DNA from: PSRI01 sp041484195
GTDB taxonomy: Bacteria > Bacteroidota > Bacteroidia > Chitinophagales > Chitinophagaceae
Assembly: GCA_041484195.1 (NCBI GenBank)
Contig: JBGPHC010000001.1
Location: forward strand, 434,001-498,000
Direction: 5' to 3'
Length of the DNA stretch: 64,000 nucleotides
The notes under the pieces were generated by a model. That model did not search any database. It worked only from the letters and a program-made list of their open reading frames with translations, and was not told the origin of the DNA. The position numbers and the translations under genes were made by a program. Numbering within the stretch: the first letter of the stretch is position 1; every line of letters begins with the position of its first letter. Shown piece after piece: positions 41,938 through 50,806 of this stretch.

Positions 41938-42564
41938 TTATTTTTTTACACTACTACTGTCAGTGACCACAGCCGCTGACGGGTTTAGTTTATTCTGCTG
42001 CGCTTTAATATAATGGATCACCATCCATCGTTGCCTCATGGACAGTTGTGATGCGTATGACCCCATCTTATTTTTGCCATAAGTTGCGGTATAAAAGATT
42101 TGTCCGTCAGGCATGTTGACAATGCGCGGCTCCATCAGGTTTCTAGGCGCTGCGGGAAATGGTCCATTCCCATCCTTCCACAGGGGCCCATTGCCATCCA
42201 GCTTCGGGCCATGGCAAATGCCACAATAAATCAGGTATAACCTTTCTGATTCCACCATGGCTGATGAATCGAGCGGAGGAAGTGGATTTGGGACCAAGCT
42301 CGCTTTTGTAAAATTCGTTGTGTCGCCGGTCTTATCTTTTGCAATATGAAAAGGCAGAAGTTGTCCGCGCTCAATTGTTCCTGCAACCGGTGTACGATTG
42401 GTCTGATGATCTGGGAAAAGGGGATTTTCCGAATAAGTTTCATAGGCACGGCTATAGGCCATATCGGGCATATAATTTCTGCCGGGCTTGGTTTTGTCGT
42501 GACAACTGACGATGGTTACCACGATTGCAAGAAAAATAAATGATATAATGGATATTTTTTTCAT
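41938..42564 (-). CDS. actE: ActE, monohaem cytochrome c lipoprotein
   Basis: A 208-residue lipoprotein (VTIVSCHDK lipobox) with a class I cytochrome c domain: LIYCGICHGPKLDGNGP near 112 for haem attachment, and a Met ligand probably in the KMGSYASQLSMRQRW region near 168. ActE is the monohaem subunit of ACIII and can dock against the oxidase or soluble cytochromes. The linker before the haem is Pro-rich. It lies 26 nt after actD. Confidence 0.92.
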   Translation of the reverse strand: MKKISIISFIFLAIVVTIVSCHDKTKPGRNYMPDMAYSRAYETYSENPLFPDHQTNRTPVAGTIERGQLLPFHIAKDKTGDTTNFTKASLVPNPLPPLDSSAMVESERLYLIYCGICHGPKLDGNGPLWKDGNGPFPAAPRNLMEPRIVNMPDGQIFYTATYGKNKMGSYASQLSMRQRWMVIHYIKAQQNKLNPSAAVVTDSSSVKK

Positions 42565-42590
42565 TTTCTTAATTTATGTCCATTTGTCGA

Positions 42591-43184
42591 TTAAGCAGAA
42601 ATTGCCTCTTTCCCCACCTCGAATATTTTCCTGTCTTTGTCATAAGTGCCCAACCACCAGCCCGTTTCAGCCAACTGCACATTCACCTCTTTGGCCCCGG
42701 TGCCGGTCAGGAAATCCTGTGCTTCCTGAACATTTGTCTTACTTGTACATTCGATTACCATTACAAAAAGGTCGTCTGTAGCGCGTGGATGAAAATGATG
42801 TTTTTTTACGAAGGGAGCCAGCTGGCAGAGGTAACAGAAAGTGAGTGTCATGCCAATCGCGGAAAACAATACGGTCAATTCGAACATGATAGGTATCCAG
42901 GCCGGCAGTGCAAAATGTGGCTTTCCTCCAAAGTTCAGCGGCCAGTCGATTGCCAATATCCAGCTTATGAAGGAGAGTGCCGTAGTGAGTCCTACCATGC
43001 CATAAATAAATCCTGCTGTATGGATTCGGGTTTCTCTCAGACCCAATGCCTTATCCAGGCCATGCACGGCATAGGGCGTATACACATCATGGATCTTATA
43101 CCCCGCCTTGCGAACTTTCCTGACAGCAGGGAAGAGCACTTCCTCATCATCATAACTGCCGACAACAAATTTTCTGATATCCAT
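42591..43184 (-). CDS. actD: ActD (DUF3341) subunit of Alternative Complex III
   Basis: A 197-residue protein with a cytoplasmic N-terminal alpha/beta part (KFVVGSYDDEEVLFPAVRKVR), two membrane helices (about 70-90 and 102-125), and a C-terminal ferredoxin-like part (DDLFVMVIECTSKTNVQEAQDFL). DUF3341 equals ActD. A 7-of-8-bp hairpin (43200-43220) lies in the gap between actC and actD. Confidence 0.92.
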   Translation of the reverse strand: MDIRKFVVGSYDDEEVLFPAVRKVRKAGYKIHDVYTPYAVHGLDKALGLRETRIHTAGFIYGMVGLTTALSFISWILAIDWPLNFGGKPHFALPAWIPIMFELTVLFSAIGMTLTFCYLCQLAPFVKKHHFHPRATDDLFVMVIECTSKTNVQEAQDFLTGTGAKEVNVQLAETGWWLGTYDKDRKIFEVGKEAISA

Positions 43185-43268
43185 ATCCTTTTTTTTGAAC
43201 CATAGCCTTCGGGGCCATGGCTTAATGAATCAACTCATTTCATTTTCAATATAAGGTCAGCCCGCGGA

Positions 43269-44717
43269 TCAGTGATGCTCCGCCTCTTGTAATTCATGAT
43301 AAAATTGTTCCGCGTCTTCACTTTCAATTTTCCCCATCCTCTGTTTATAGCTTTCGCCGCTGGTTTTCAGCACATGTTTAATTTCATGAATCGCAATTAC
43401 CGGGAAATATTTTGAGAACAGGAAATATGCCGTAAAGAATAAGCCCAGCGATCCCATGAAAAATCCTACCTCGTATATGCTGGCGGCATAATACATTGAC
43501 CAGGAAGATGGCAGGTAATCCCTGAAAATCGAAAGTACGATGATAACGAACCTCTCAAACCACATTCCGATATTTACGATAATGCTCATGATAAATGTAA
43601 ATTCAATATTCCGCCTCAATTTCTTGAACCAGAAAAGTTGAGGCGCCGCCACGTTACATGTCATCATGATCCAATAGGCCCAGGAGTAGGGGCCTGTGAG
43701 ACGTCCTTTAAAAAATGCGTCTGATTCAAATACATTGGCGCCATACCAGGCAATGAATAATTCAGTGAGATATGCGCAGCCCACAATGGAACCCGTAAGC
43801 ACAATCACTTTGTTCATGGCTTCAATATGGCCAATGGTGATATAGTCCTGCAGGTTCATGACCCTCCGCGTCACAACCATCAGGGTTTGCACCATGGCGA
43901 ATCCTGAAAAAATAGCACCAGCCACGAAATAAGGCGGAAATATAGTGGTATGCCAACCCGGTACTACCGAAGTGGCGAAGTCGAAAGACACGATGGTATG
44001 CACGGAAAGTACAAGGGGCGTGCTCAATCCGGCAAGTACCAAGGCGAGGCTCTCATGGCGCTGCCAGTGTTTGGTAGAACCAGACCAGCCGAATGAAACG
44101 ATGCCGTATAACATTTTCCTGAGCTTTGTCCGGGCCCGGTCGCGAATAGTTGCGAGGTCAGGAATGAGACCCGTATACCAGAAAAGCAATGACACAGTGA
44201 AATAGGTCGAGATTGCAAATACGTCCCACAAAAGGGGTGAGTTGAAATTAACCCATAATGGTCCGCGCGTATTTGGATAAGGCATCACAAAGAATGCCAG
44301 CCATACACGACCCATATGCCAAATCGGAAACTGGCCGGCGCATATTACGGCAAAGATCGTCATGGCTTCCGCGGCGCGGTTCACTCCCGTTCTCCATCCC
44401 TGCCGAAAAAGCAGCAGGATCGCAGATATCAGGGTTCCCGCGTGACCAATACCCACCCACCATACGAAGTTGGTGATATCCCAGCCCCAGCCTACCGTTC
44501 TCCCCAGGTTCCATTCAGTAACACCATAGGTCACTTCGCGATAAACTGCATATATTCCAAGCAACAGTAGAATAACGGCGGTGAAAAAGCCGATATACCA
44601 AAGCCTGGTCGGCTTCGCTTCAATGGTATGCACGATCTCTTCCGTTACGACGTGGTAGTTCTTTTCTCCATCTACTAACGGTTCCCTTACAAAGGATTCG
44701 TATTTGATCAAACTCAT
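43269..44717 (-). CDS. actC: ActC, NrfD-like membrane subunit
   Basis: A 482-residue NrfD/PsrC-family protein with ten helices, expected to bind quinol near the periplasmic side. Conserved stretches are WGWDITNFVWWVGIGHAGTLISA near 78, AEAMTIFAVICAGQFPIWHMGR near 116 and HTTIFPPYFVAGAIFSGFAM near 257. It follows actB and precedes actD. It couples quinol oxidation to the Fe-S and haem chain of ActA/B. Confidence 0.95.
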   Translation of the reverse strand: MSLIKYESFVREPLVDGEKNYHVVTEEIVHTIEAKPTRLWYIGFFTAVILLLLGIYAVYREVTYGVTEWNLGRTVGWGWDITNFVWWVGIGHAGTLISAILLLFRQGWRTGVNRAAEAMTIFAVICAGQFPIWHMGRVWLAFFVMPYPNTRGPLWVNFNSPLLWDVFAISTYFTVSLLFWYTGLIPDLATIRDRARTKLRKMLYGIVSFGWSGSTKHWQRHESLALVLAGLSTPLVLSVHTIVSFDFATSVVPGWHTTIFPPYFVAGAIFSGFAMVQTLMVVTRRVMNLQDYITIGHIEAMNKVIVLTGSIVGCAYLTELFIAWYGANVFESDAFFKGRLTGPYSWAYWIMMTCNVAAPQLFWFKKLRRNIEFTFIMSIIVNIGMWFERFVIIVLSIFRDYLPSSWSMYYAASIYEVGFFMGSLGLFFTAYFLFSKYFPVIAIHEIKHVLKTSGESYKQRMGKIESEDAEQFYHELQEAEHH

Positions 44718-44803
44718 TTGTCTGGGTTAATTTATAAAATGTTATCAGCTTCCAATTTCTATCTAATTTTCCTGATTATCTTATATCGGTCCTGTTCCGA
44801 ATC

Positions 44804-47800
44804 TTAGCCATGTGTCGGCTGTTTGCCTTCTGCTGCTGGTTCCTTGTGAAACTTATTTTTAACGCCCACGGGCCTGTCAGTATTTCTCACTTTAGCCAGG
44901 TAGTTAATATTCGGCAATACATGCAATTGTTCCAGGACATAAAAAGTTCTTTCAACCTGTTCTTCGTGACGGATCTTATAAACCATGCTTTGCTTATCGT
45001 TCACGTTTCCAAATACTATAGCCTGGGTGGGACAAGCCTGCATGCAAGCAGTTTTCACATCCCTGATCAGCGTCGGATCCTGCGCTTTCTTCGCCTGCAA
45101 TTTAGCATCCTGCAAGCGCTGCACACAGAAGGAACATTTTTCCATTACACCGCGGGAACGAACCGTTACATCAGGATTCAAGACCATTCGGCTCAGATCA
45201 TCATTCATCATCAGCACCACTTGCTCCATCTGGCCGTCACCCACTAATGGCTTTTGGTTATCGGGGAAACTATCGGCTCCAGTATAGTCTGCCCAGTTGA
45301 AGCGACGGACCTTAAACGGACAGTTGTTCGCACAATAACGAGTGCCTATGCACCTGTTATAGGCCATTTGGTTCAGACCCTCAGTGCTATGGTTGGTTGC
45401 CGCCACAGGACAAACATTCTCACATGGAGCATTGTCGCAATGCTGGCATAGCATGGGCATGAATACCACATTGAGATCATCGCCTTCTGACTTGCCGCGA
45501 TAGACCGCGAAATAGCGATCGATGCGCAGCCAGTGCATTTCATGATTGCGGGCCACCTCATATTTTCCTACAACGGACACATTGTTTTCGGCAGTGCAGG
45601 CGATAGTGCAGGCGCCGCATCCAATGCAGGAATTCAAATCAATGCTCATTCCCCAATGCGCACCAGGCGAATCGTATTTGGGGTATAATGTAGACTCCAA
45701 TCTGTAATCGCCGGTTTCCTTGGCAAATTCTTCGGCCAGCTCCTCGCGGTAGTGAGGGATTAGCTCCGGGTCCTTTTTGAAATCGTTCAATGAAAACTCA
45801 CGTACTGCCTCAACACGGCCTTCGTACTGATTGTGCGTTTGCGTGTAGGCAATGGGGTAAGTAGTATCTGTCTTTTTATACTCTACATTGGAAACATAAT
45901 ATTCCCTCGTGCCTCCCGATCCGTTCACAAAAGGATATGCATTTTGACCTACTCCGCCGGCGGCAATTCCCAGCTTATCAGTTCTTCCATATCCCAGCGC
46001 AACCGCCACTACCTTGGGGTGCATGCCCGGGATGGCGAGTATGGGGAGTTTCAGTTCTTTGCCATTGATGGTGAGAATGATAACCGGCTTGGGCGGATTC
46101 ATTTCATATACATCGTCCAGCTTGATGCCCAGCTCTTCTGCAAGGGCATAAGAAATCATCACGTAATTATCCCAGGTTGCCTTGGTAATGGGATCGGGCA
46201 TTTCCTGTAGCCAGGGATTATTGGAATCCGCTCCGCTGCCTATCGAGACTTTCTGGTATAATACCAATTCCGTTTTGGAACCCGGTTTTATAGCGGCCAC
46301 TTTCGCGGCGGCATCAGAAAGGGAAGCCCCATTGTAGGCGGTGGCGCTAATTGTTTCTGTTGCAGGTTCAATTACGCCGTCCTGTAAAGTTTTATCGTAT
46401 GCCTCCTGGCTGCCCAGTTTGGTAAGCCAGTAGTTCTTGAAATAGGTTTCATAATCCGAATTATTCCCGGTCCATTTTAGCAGGGAGGTCTGAAAATACC
46501 TGGTTCTGAAAAGAGGTGCAATGGTTGGTTGCAGCATGCTGATATAACCTGTTTTAGGTTCGGCATCTCCCCAACTTTCCAGGTAGTGGTGGTGGGGAAT
46601 AACATATTTACAGAGCGCTGTGGTTTCGTCCAGCTTGTCGTTGAATGAAACACTGACCTTCACTTTTTTCAATCCGTTCTTGAATCCTTCGGCATTGTAG
46701 TAATTATAAGCAGGGTTGGCTTCGTAGATCAGTAATCCATCCACTTTGCCATCATTCATGTCTCTTATCAACTGCGCCATTTCATCGTCTGAGCCCTGGC
46801 GTATTTGCAGGGGAGCCGACCAGTCGATAGTGGTTCCATTTGCTCCGATCGCTTCATTTATGGCATTCACCACAATTTGAATATTGGGATCATTGCTTCC
46901 ACAAACTACCAGTGCCGCTCCTTTGTTGGCGCTGAGTGTGGCAACCGCCATGTCTATTCCTTTCCTGAGTTTTTCGTCGCCGATGGCTGGAGCGCTTATA
47001 TTGCCTCCCAATTTTGCCAATAAATTCAGCGCTACCGCCCCGGCCTCTGATGGACGGTGCAGGAACCTGTCGTCGGCGTTGGCGCCGGTAAGACTCAGGC
47101 TGCCTTCAAAATGAATATGCTTGCTCATTTCAGGGCTCTTCATGTTCAGCTTGCGCCCCTGAGCATACTGGCCCGCATATTCTACAAAATTGAGCCATGT
47201 GCCCAGGAAATCGGCTTCGATGGCAACGATAGCTTTTGCTTTTTCAAAATGATAAGATGGGATAGCTTTCTTGCCATAGCAGGCTTCATTGGCCTGCAGC
47301 ATGGCGCTATAGGAAATTGCATCATATTGAACATGTCTGCTTCCTGGATTCTTGGCCAGGAATTCGGCAATAACCTGCCTGGTGGTGGGGGAGTGAATGG
47401 AAGAAGTCAGCAGTACGGTTGCAGGGCCATTCAATTCGCCGGGAATCTTTCTGTCAACACCCTCAAAACCCGAACCGGGAAATTCTTTCAATTCTCCATT
47501 CACAATTTCAGCGGGATATCTCAAACGAGCTACGTCATAAATCCCAAGCACAGACGCCTGTGCCTGTGCGGAGGTTCCACCCTTTCTTCCGGTAAGTGCC
47601 GACAATTCGTTTCCTTCAATCTTTATAGGACGGCCATCCCGGACCTTTGCCAAGACTGGCAGGGAATCGCCTTCCCTTACATAGGTGGTAGCAAAATATT
47701 CAGCCACACCGGGAGTGAGATTTTCGGGTTTATTCAGGTAGGGAATACTCCTTCTGACCGGAGTTTCGCAACTCGCAGCCAGAGCGGCGGCGGCAGTGCT

Positions 47801-47968
47801 GAAGCCCAGGTATTTCAGAAAATCTCTCCGGGGAGCTTTGGCATCTAATAATCCCTTTCCATCATCTGAAAATGGCAAATCTTCCTGGAACTCATCCTTA
47901 ACCAATTTCTGGTGTCCTTCCGTGTCTTTTAATTCACCTAAGTTTTGCCAGTACTTTTTATGCTCCAT
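44804..47968 (-). CDS. actB: ActB, molybdopterin-oxidoreductase-like Fe-S subunit
   Basis: A 1054-residue fusion of a molybdopterin oxidoreductase-like large domain (about 80-760) and a ferredoxin domain with four Cys clusters (CIGCGACTIACTAENN near 785, CQHCDNAPCENVCP, CIGTRYCANNCPFKVRRF, and CSFCVQRLQDAK with CMQACP). A Tat-like segment (APRRDFLKYLGFSTAAAALAASC near 45) is internal, as in the 'TAT-variant-translocated' family. In ACIII the Mo-bisMGD cofactor is not bound; the Fe-S clusters pass electrons toward ActA. Confidence 0.96.
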   Translation of the reverse strand: MEHKKYWQNLGELKDTEGHQKLVKDEFQEDLPFSDDGKGLLDAKAPRRDFLKYLGFSTAAAALAASCETPVRRSIPYLNKPENLTPGVAEYFATTYVREGDSLPVLAKVRDGRPIKIEGNELSALTGRKGGTSAQAQASVLGIYDVARLRYPAEIVNGELKEFPGSGFEGVDRKIPGELNGPATVLLTSSIHSPTTRQVIAEFLAKNPGSRHVQYDAISYSAMLQANEACYGKKAIPSYHFEKAKAIVAIEADFLGTWLNFVEYAGQYAQGRKLNMKSPEMSKHIHFEGSLSLTGANADDRFLHRPSEAGAVALNLLAKLGGNISAPAIGDEKLRKGIDMAVATLSANKGAALVVCGSNDPNIQIVVNAINEAIGANGTTIDWSAPLQIRQGSDDEMAQLIRDMNDGKVDGLLIYEANPAYNYYNAEGFKNGLKKVKVSVSFNDKLDETTALCKYVIPHHHYLESWGDAEPKTGYISMLQPTIAPLFRTRYFQTSLLKWTGNNSDYETYFKNYWLTKLGSQEAYDKTLQDGVIEPATETISATAYNGASLSDAAAKVAAIKPGSKTELVLYQKVSIGSGADSNNPWLQEMPDPITKATWDNYVMISYALAEELGIKLDDVYEMNPPKPVIILTINGKELKLPILAIPGMHPKVVAVALGYGRTDKLGIAAGGVGQNAYPFVNGSGGTREYYVSNVEYKKTDTTYPIAYTQTHNQYEGRVEAVREFSLNDFKKDPELIPHYREELAEEFAKETGDYRLESTLYPKYDSPGAHWGMSIDLNSCIGCGACTIACTAENNVSVVGKYEVARNHEMHWLRIDRYFAVYRGKSEGDDLNVVFMPMLCQHCDNAPCENVCPVAATNHSTEGLNQMAYNRCIGTRYCANNCPFKVRRFNWADYTGADSFPDNQKPLVGDGQMEQVVLMMNDDLSRMVLNPDVTVRSRGVMEKCSFCVQRLQDAKLQAKKAQDPTLIRDVKTACMQACPTQAIVFGNVNDKQSMVYKIRHEEQVERTFYVLEQLHVLPNINYLAKVRNTDRPVGVKNKFHKEPAAEGKQPTHG

Positions 47969-48076
47969 TAATAAAGAATTTGAAAATTTGAAAATTTTCA
48001 GTTTGAAAATGATATGAAAACAGGCTAATCAATTACAGCATCTTCAAAACTGTATGGTGTTTGCGGGAAAAATGCA

Positions 48077-49336
48077 TCAATAATGGCATTTCTGGCATTC
48101 TGTCCCACCAATCATTTCCACGGTCACGCTATCCAGCTTTTTATTTTTTATATCCTCATGGAATTTCTCGTAAATACTGTAGAATTTATTGTCGGTGAAC
48201 TGCACCTTGGTTTCCCGGTGACAGTTGATGCACCATCCCATATTGAGTTCCGCAAACTGGTACACTTCATCCATTTGAGTAACCGGACCATGGCAGGTCT
48301 GACATTGCTGTTTGCCCACCACTATATGTTGCGAATGGTTGAAATAAACATAATCCGGAAGATTGTGAATCCGCACCCATTCTATAGGCATTCCCTCACC
48401 TGTGTATTGGTTCTTATCGGGATCCCATCCGGCATATTTGTAAAGCTTCTTGATTTCCGCCGTACCGTTCACTTCCGTGCCATCGGCCTTCTGTAATTTT
48501 GGGCCTTTCACGTATTCATTGATGGCCATATGGCAATTCATACAGACATTCACAGATGGAATGCCCGACTGTTTGCTTTCCTGGGCGGCGCTATGGCAAT
48601 AGAGACAACTAATCTGGTTAATGCCAGCATGGACTTTATGAGAATAATAAATTGGCTGAACGGGTTCATAATTCTTTGTCCTGCCAAGCCCTATCGCTCC
48701 CTGTATTGTAAAATAACCTCCCACTATGAAAAGCACTACAATAGTCAGAGCTATATATAATTTGTTTCTGTAGAAAGGGATGGGCTCAACCGAAGGAATA
48801 CCTTCCTTATCATCAGACAATTTCTTTAGAGTGCTGTTGACCTGCAATAGGATCAGGGCGACAATTGCCAGGATCAGTGTGAGTACACCATATAATAAGG
48901 TATTGTCGCTTTCAGGTGCTGTAACAGCGGTAGGAATAGGCTGACCCGGAGCTCCACCGCCTGGTCCGGCAGCGAACGTAGTGTTCACATGGGTGATAAT
49001 CGCATCAATTTCCGCTTCTTTGAGTTCGGGAAAGCCCGTCATCATCATTCCGCCTGACTGCGCTTTCAGGCCCTGCGTATAAGGATCACTGGCCATGAAT
49101 CCCGCAGGATTATGGATCCATGCATATAATTTTTTTCTATCCTTCCAAGGACCACGATCTTCCACACCACCCAATTCGGGGCCGATAACTTTCTTGAAAA
49201 CATTATGACAGACCGCACATTTCTGATTGAAGAGAGCCCTACCATCCTGAGCCCGGGTTACATTTACAATGAAAAGAGAAAGGATTAAAGCCAGACCTTG
49301 CACTAAATTCTTTACAGTTAATCGGTGATGGATCAT
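48077..49336 (-). CDS. actA: ActA multihaem cytochrome c with extra N-terminal monohaem domain
   Basis: A 419-residue protein with a signal peptide/helix, an N-terminal class I cytochrome c domain (CAVCHNVFKKVIGPELGG near 36), two membrane helices (about 148-165 and 193-212), and a C-terminal multihaem domain with CLYCH, CMNCH, CQTCH, CINCH and CQKCH. That totals six CxxCH motifs: the five of ActA proper plus one in the fused N-terminal module. It heads the ACIII-oxidase gene cluster, upstream of actB. Confidence 0.93.
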   Translation of the reverse strand: MIHHRLTVKNLVQGLALILSLFIVNVTRAQDGRALFNQKCAVCHNVFKKVIGPELGGVEDRGPWKDRKKLYAWIHNPAGFMASDPYTQGLKAQSGGMMMTGFPELKEAEIDAIITHVNTTFAAGPGGGAPGQPIPTAVTAPESDNTLLYGVLTLILAIVALILLQVNSTLKKLSDDKEGIPSVEPIPFYRNKLYIALTIVVLFIVGGYFTIQGAIGLGRTKNYEPVQPIYYSHKVHAGINQISCLYCHSAAQESKQSGIPSVNVCMNCHMAINEYVKGPKLQKADGTEVNGTAEIKKLYKYAGWDPDKNQYTGEGMPIEWVRIHNLPDYVYFNHSQHIVVGKQQCQTCHGPVTQMDEVYQFAELNMGWCINCHRETKVQFTDNKFYSIYEKFHEDIKNKKLDSVTVEMIGGTECQKCHY

Positions 49337-49382
49337 ATCACGGAGTTAAGTTTGGATGTGAAGAGTTTTCCTGTGTCGGGTG

Positions 49383-49390
49383 CAAAAATA
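49383..49390 (-). promoter_or_regulatory. -7 box of the act-cox cluster
   Basis: On the minus strand TATTTTTG matches TAnnTTTG about 46 nt before actA. A TTTG lies only 14 nt further upstream (plus-strand 49405-49408), shorter than the usual spacing, so the -33 assignment is uncertain. The rest of the 49337-49577 divergent space is AT-rich without other recognised sites. Confidence 0.4.
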
Positions 49391-49577
49391 GGTCAGGATG
49401 TTGACAAAATATTCACATTCCTGAAAAAAAATTTACCCTTGTCTGACGTGGATTTCAGCTATTTGCCGTATACCCATATAATTTTCCCTCATGTTTCCCT
49501 GAACTGCATAATGCAATCAGAATTCGTTATATGTAATTCATTTTTTTTACAGATAATTTGCCATCTTGCAGTCCACC

Positions 49578-50600
49578 ATGTTGGAGAGATTGCAAAAAAA
49601 ATGGAAGGTGAATGGCGCGAGGGTCTTGCTGATCCTGGTCACATTTGCCGTCGGTGGCAGTCTCACAGGCTATGTCGGCCGCAGGTTGATGGACCTGACT
49701 GGCATTGAAAATCCCATCATTTGGACAGTTGTTTATATAATACTGATTACCCTGCTCTGGCCGCTTTCAGTATTATTGGTGAGCATTCCTTTCGGTCAAC
49801 TTCCATTCTTTAAGTCATATATCTCCAAAATTTTTCGATGGCTGGATCTGCAAAAACAAAATCCGACCGCAACCGGGAAGGAAGTCGCGGCCGGGGATAT
49901 GGCATTTGCTTATGCAAAGAATTCCGGCCCCAAACTAAAGTCCGAAAATTTCCCTGTTCTCGAAAATGTTTTGGCCGGCATTGAAATCAGGGTAGCCATT
50001 TTTGCTTCAGGATCCGGATCTAATGCACTCGAAATCATCCATCATTTTCATAAGCACTCCTCCATTAAGATCGCGCTAATTGTATGCAATAAGGCGGGAG
50101 CTGGGGTATTGGACATCGCTCATAGAGAAAATATTCCGGTGATGATGCTGGAAAAAGAAAAATTCTTCCGGGGCAATGGATATGTTGACGAATTGAAGGA
50201 AAAGAAGATCGATTTTATCGTGCTGGCCGGATTCCTTTGGAAAATACCTTCTTCACTCATCAAAGAATACCCGAAAAAGATCATCAACATACATCCAGCG
50301 CTCTTGCCAAAATATGGCGGCAAAGGCATGTACGGACAATTTGTACACGAGTCGGTAATCAGGGCCCATGAAAAGGAAAGCGGTATCAGCATTCATTTCG
50401 TGGATGAAATCCTCGACCATGGAGAAGTAATCTTCCAGTCTAAATGCAGGGTTGATGGAACGGATACTCCCCAAACCCTGGCCCGGAAGATCCACAAACT
50501 GGAACATGAATTCTATCCTAAAGTGATTGAATCCGTAATATCGGCCCGGTATGCAAATTCCGGAAGCGGAGATGATTCTCCCCACGCCATCCATTCCTGA
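49578..50600 (+). CDS. purN: DUF6787-like membrane domain fused to PurN
   Basis: A 340-residue fusion. Residues 1-95 resemble the Bacteroidota DUF6787 membrane protein: LQKKWKVNGARVLLILVTFA, GYVGRRLMDLTGIENP and LWPLSVLLVSIPFGQ, with two helices. A polar linker of about 45 residues follows. From about 137 comes phosphoribosylglycinamide formyltransferase: VAIFASGSGSNALEIIHHF, IINIHPALLPKYGGKGMYG (Asn and His of the active site) and GISIHFVDEILDHGEVI (catalytic Asp). PurN adds the formyl group in step 3 of purine synthesis, normally as a soluble protein of about 190-200 residues. One frame spans the whole length; no internal ATG fits a separate PurN. The frame's TTG at 49566 is less likely than ATG 49578. 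Confidence 0.88.
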   Translation: MLERLQKKWKVNGARVLLILVTFAVGGSLTGYVGRRLMDLTGIENPIIWTVVYIILITLLWPLSVLLVSIPFGQLPFFKSYISKIFRWLDLQKQNPTATGKEVAAGDMAFAYAKNSGPKLKSENFPVLENVLAGIEIRVAIFASGSGSNALEIIHHFHKHSSIKIALIVCNKAGAGVLDIAHRENIPVMMLEKEKFFRGNGYVDELKEKKIDFIVLAGFLWKIPSSLIKEYPKKIINIHPALLPKYGGKGMYGQFVHESVIRAHEKESGISIHFVDEILDHGEVIFQSKCRVDGTDTPQTLARKIHKLEHEFYPKVIESVISARYANSGSGDDSPHAIHS

Positions 50601-50806
50601 TTAGCTCTGAAAATCTAATCCATACCCGCAGTTTTCTTATATTTAGATTCAGCTTTAATCCGGCTATGAATTCAATCCCGATGAAATGAAGACCTTTGTT
50701 TAATCTGAGGCCAAAAATATGTGAAGGAATATTCGTGCTAATTTGATTGGGAAATACAAAAACAGGACCCGGAAACATCCATTTCCTACATAACCAAAAT
50801 TCTGCC

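Noticed and set aside
47057..47848. 263-codon plus-strand frame antisense to actB
   Set aside because: Shadow of actB; the actB frame shows clear motifs throughout.
49325..49708. 127-codon plus-strand frame overlapping the actA start and the PurN fusion
   Set aside because: Overlaps the start of a well-supported gene in another frame and has no family features.
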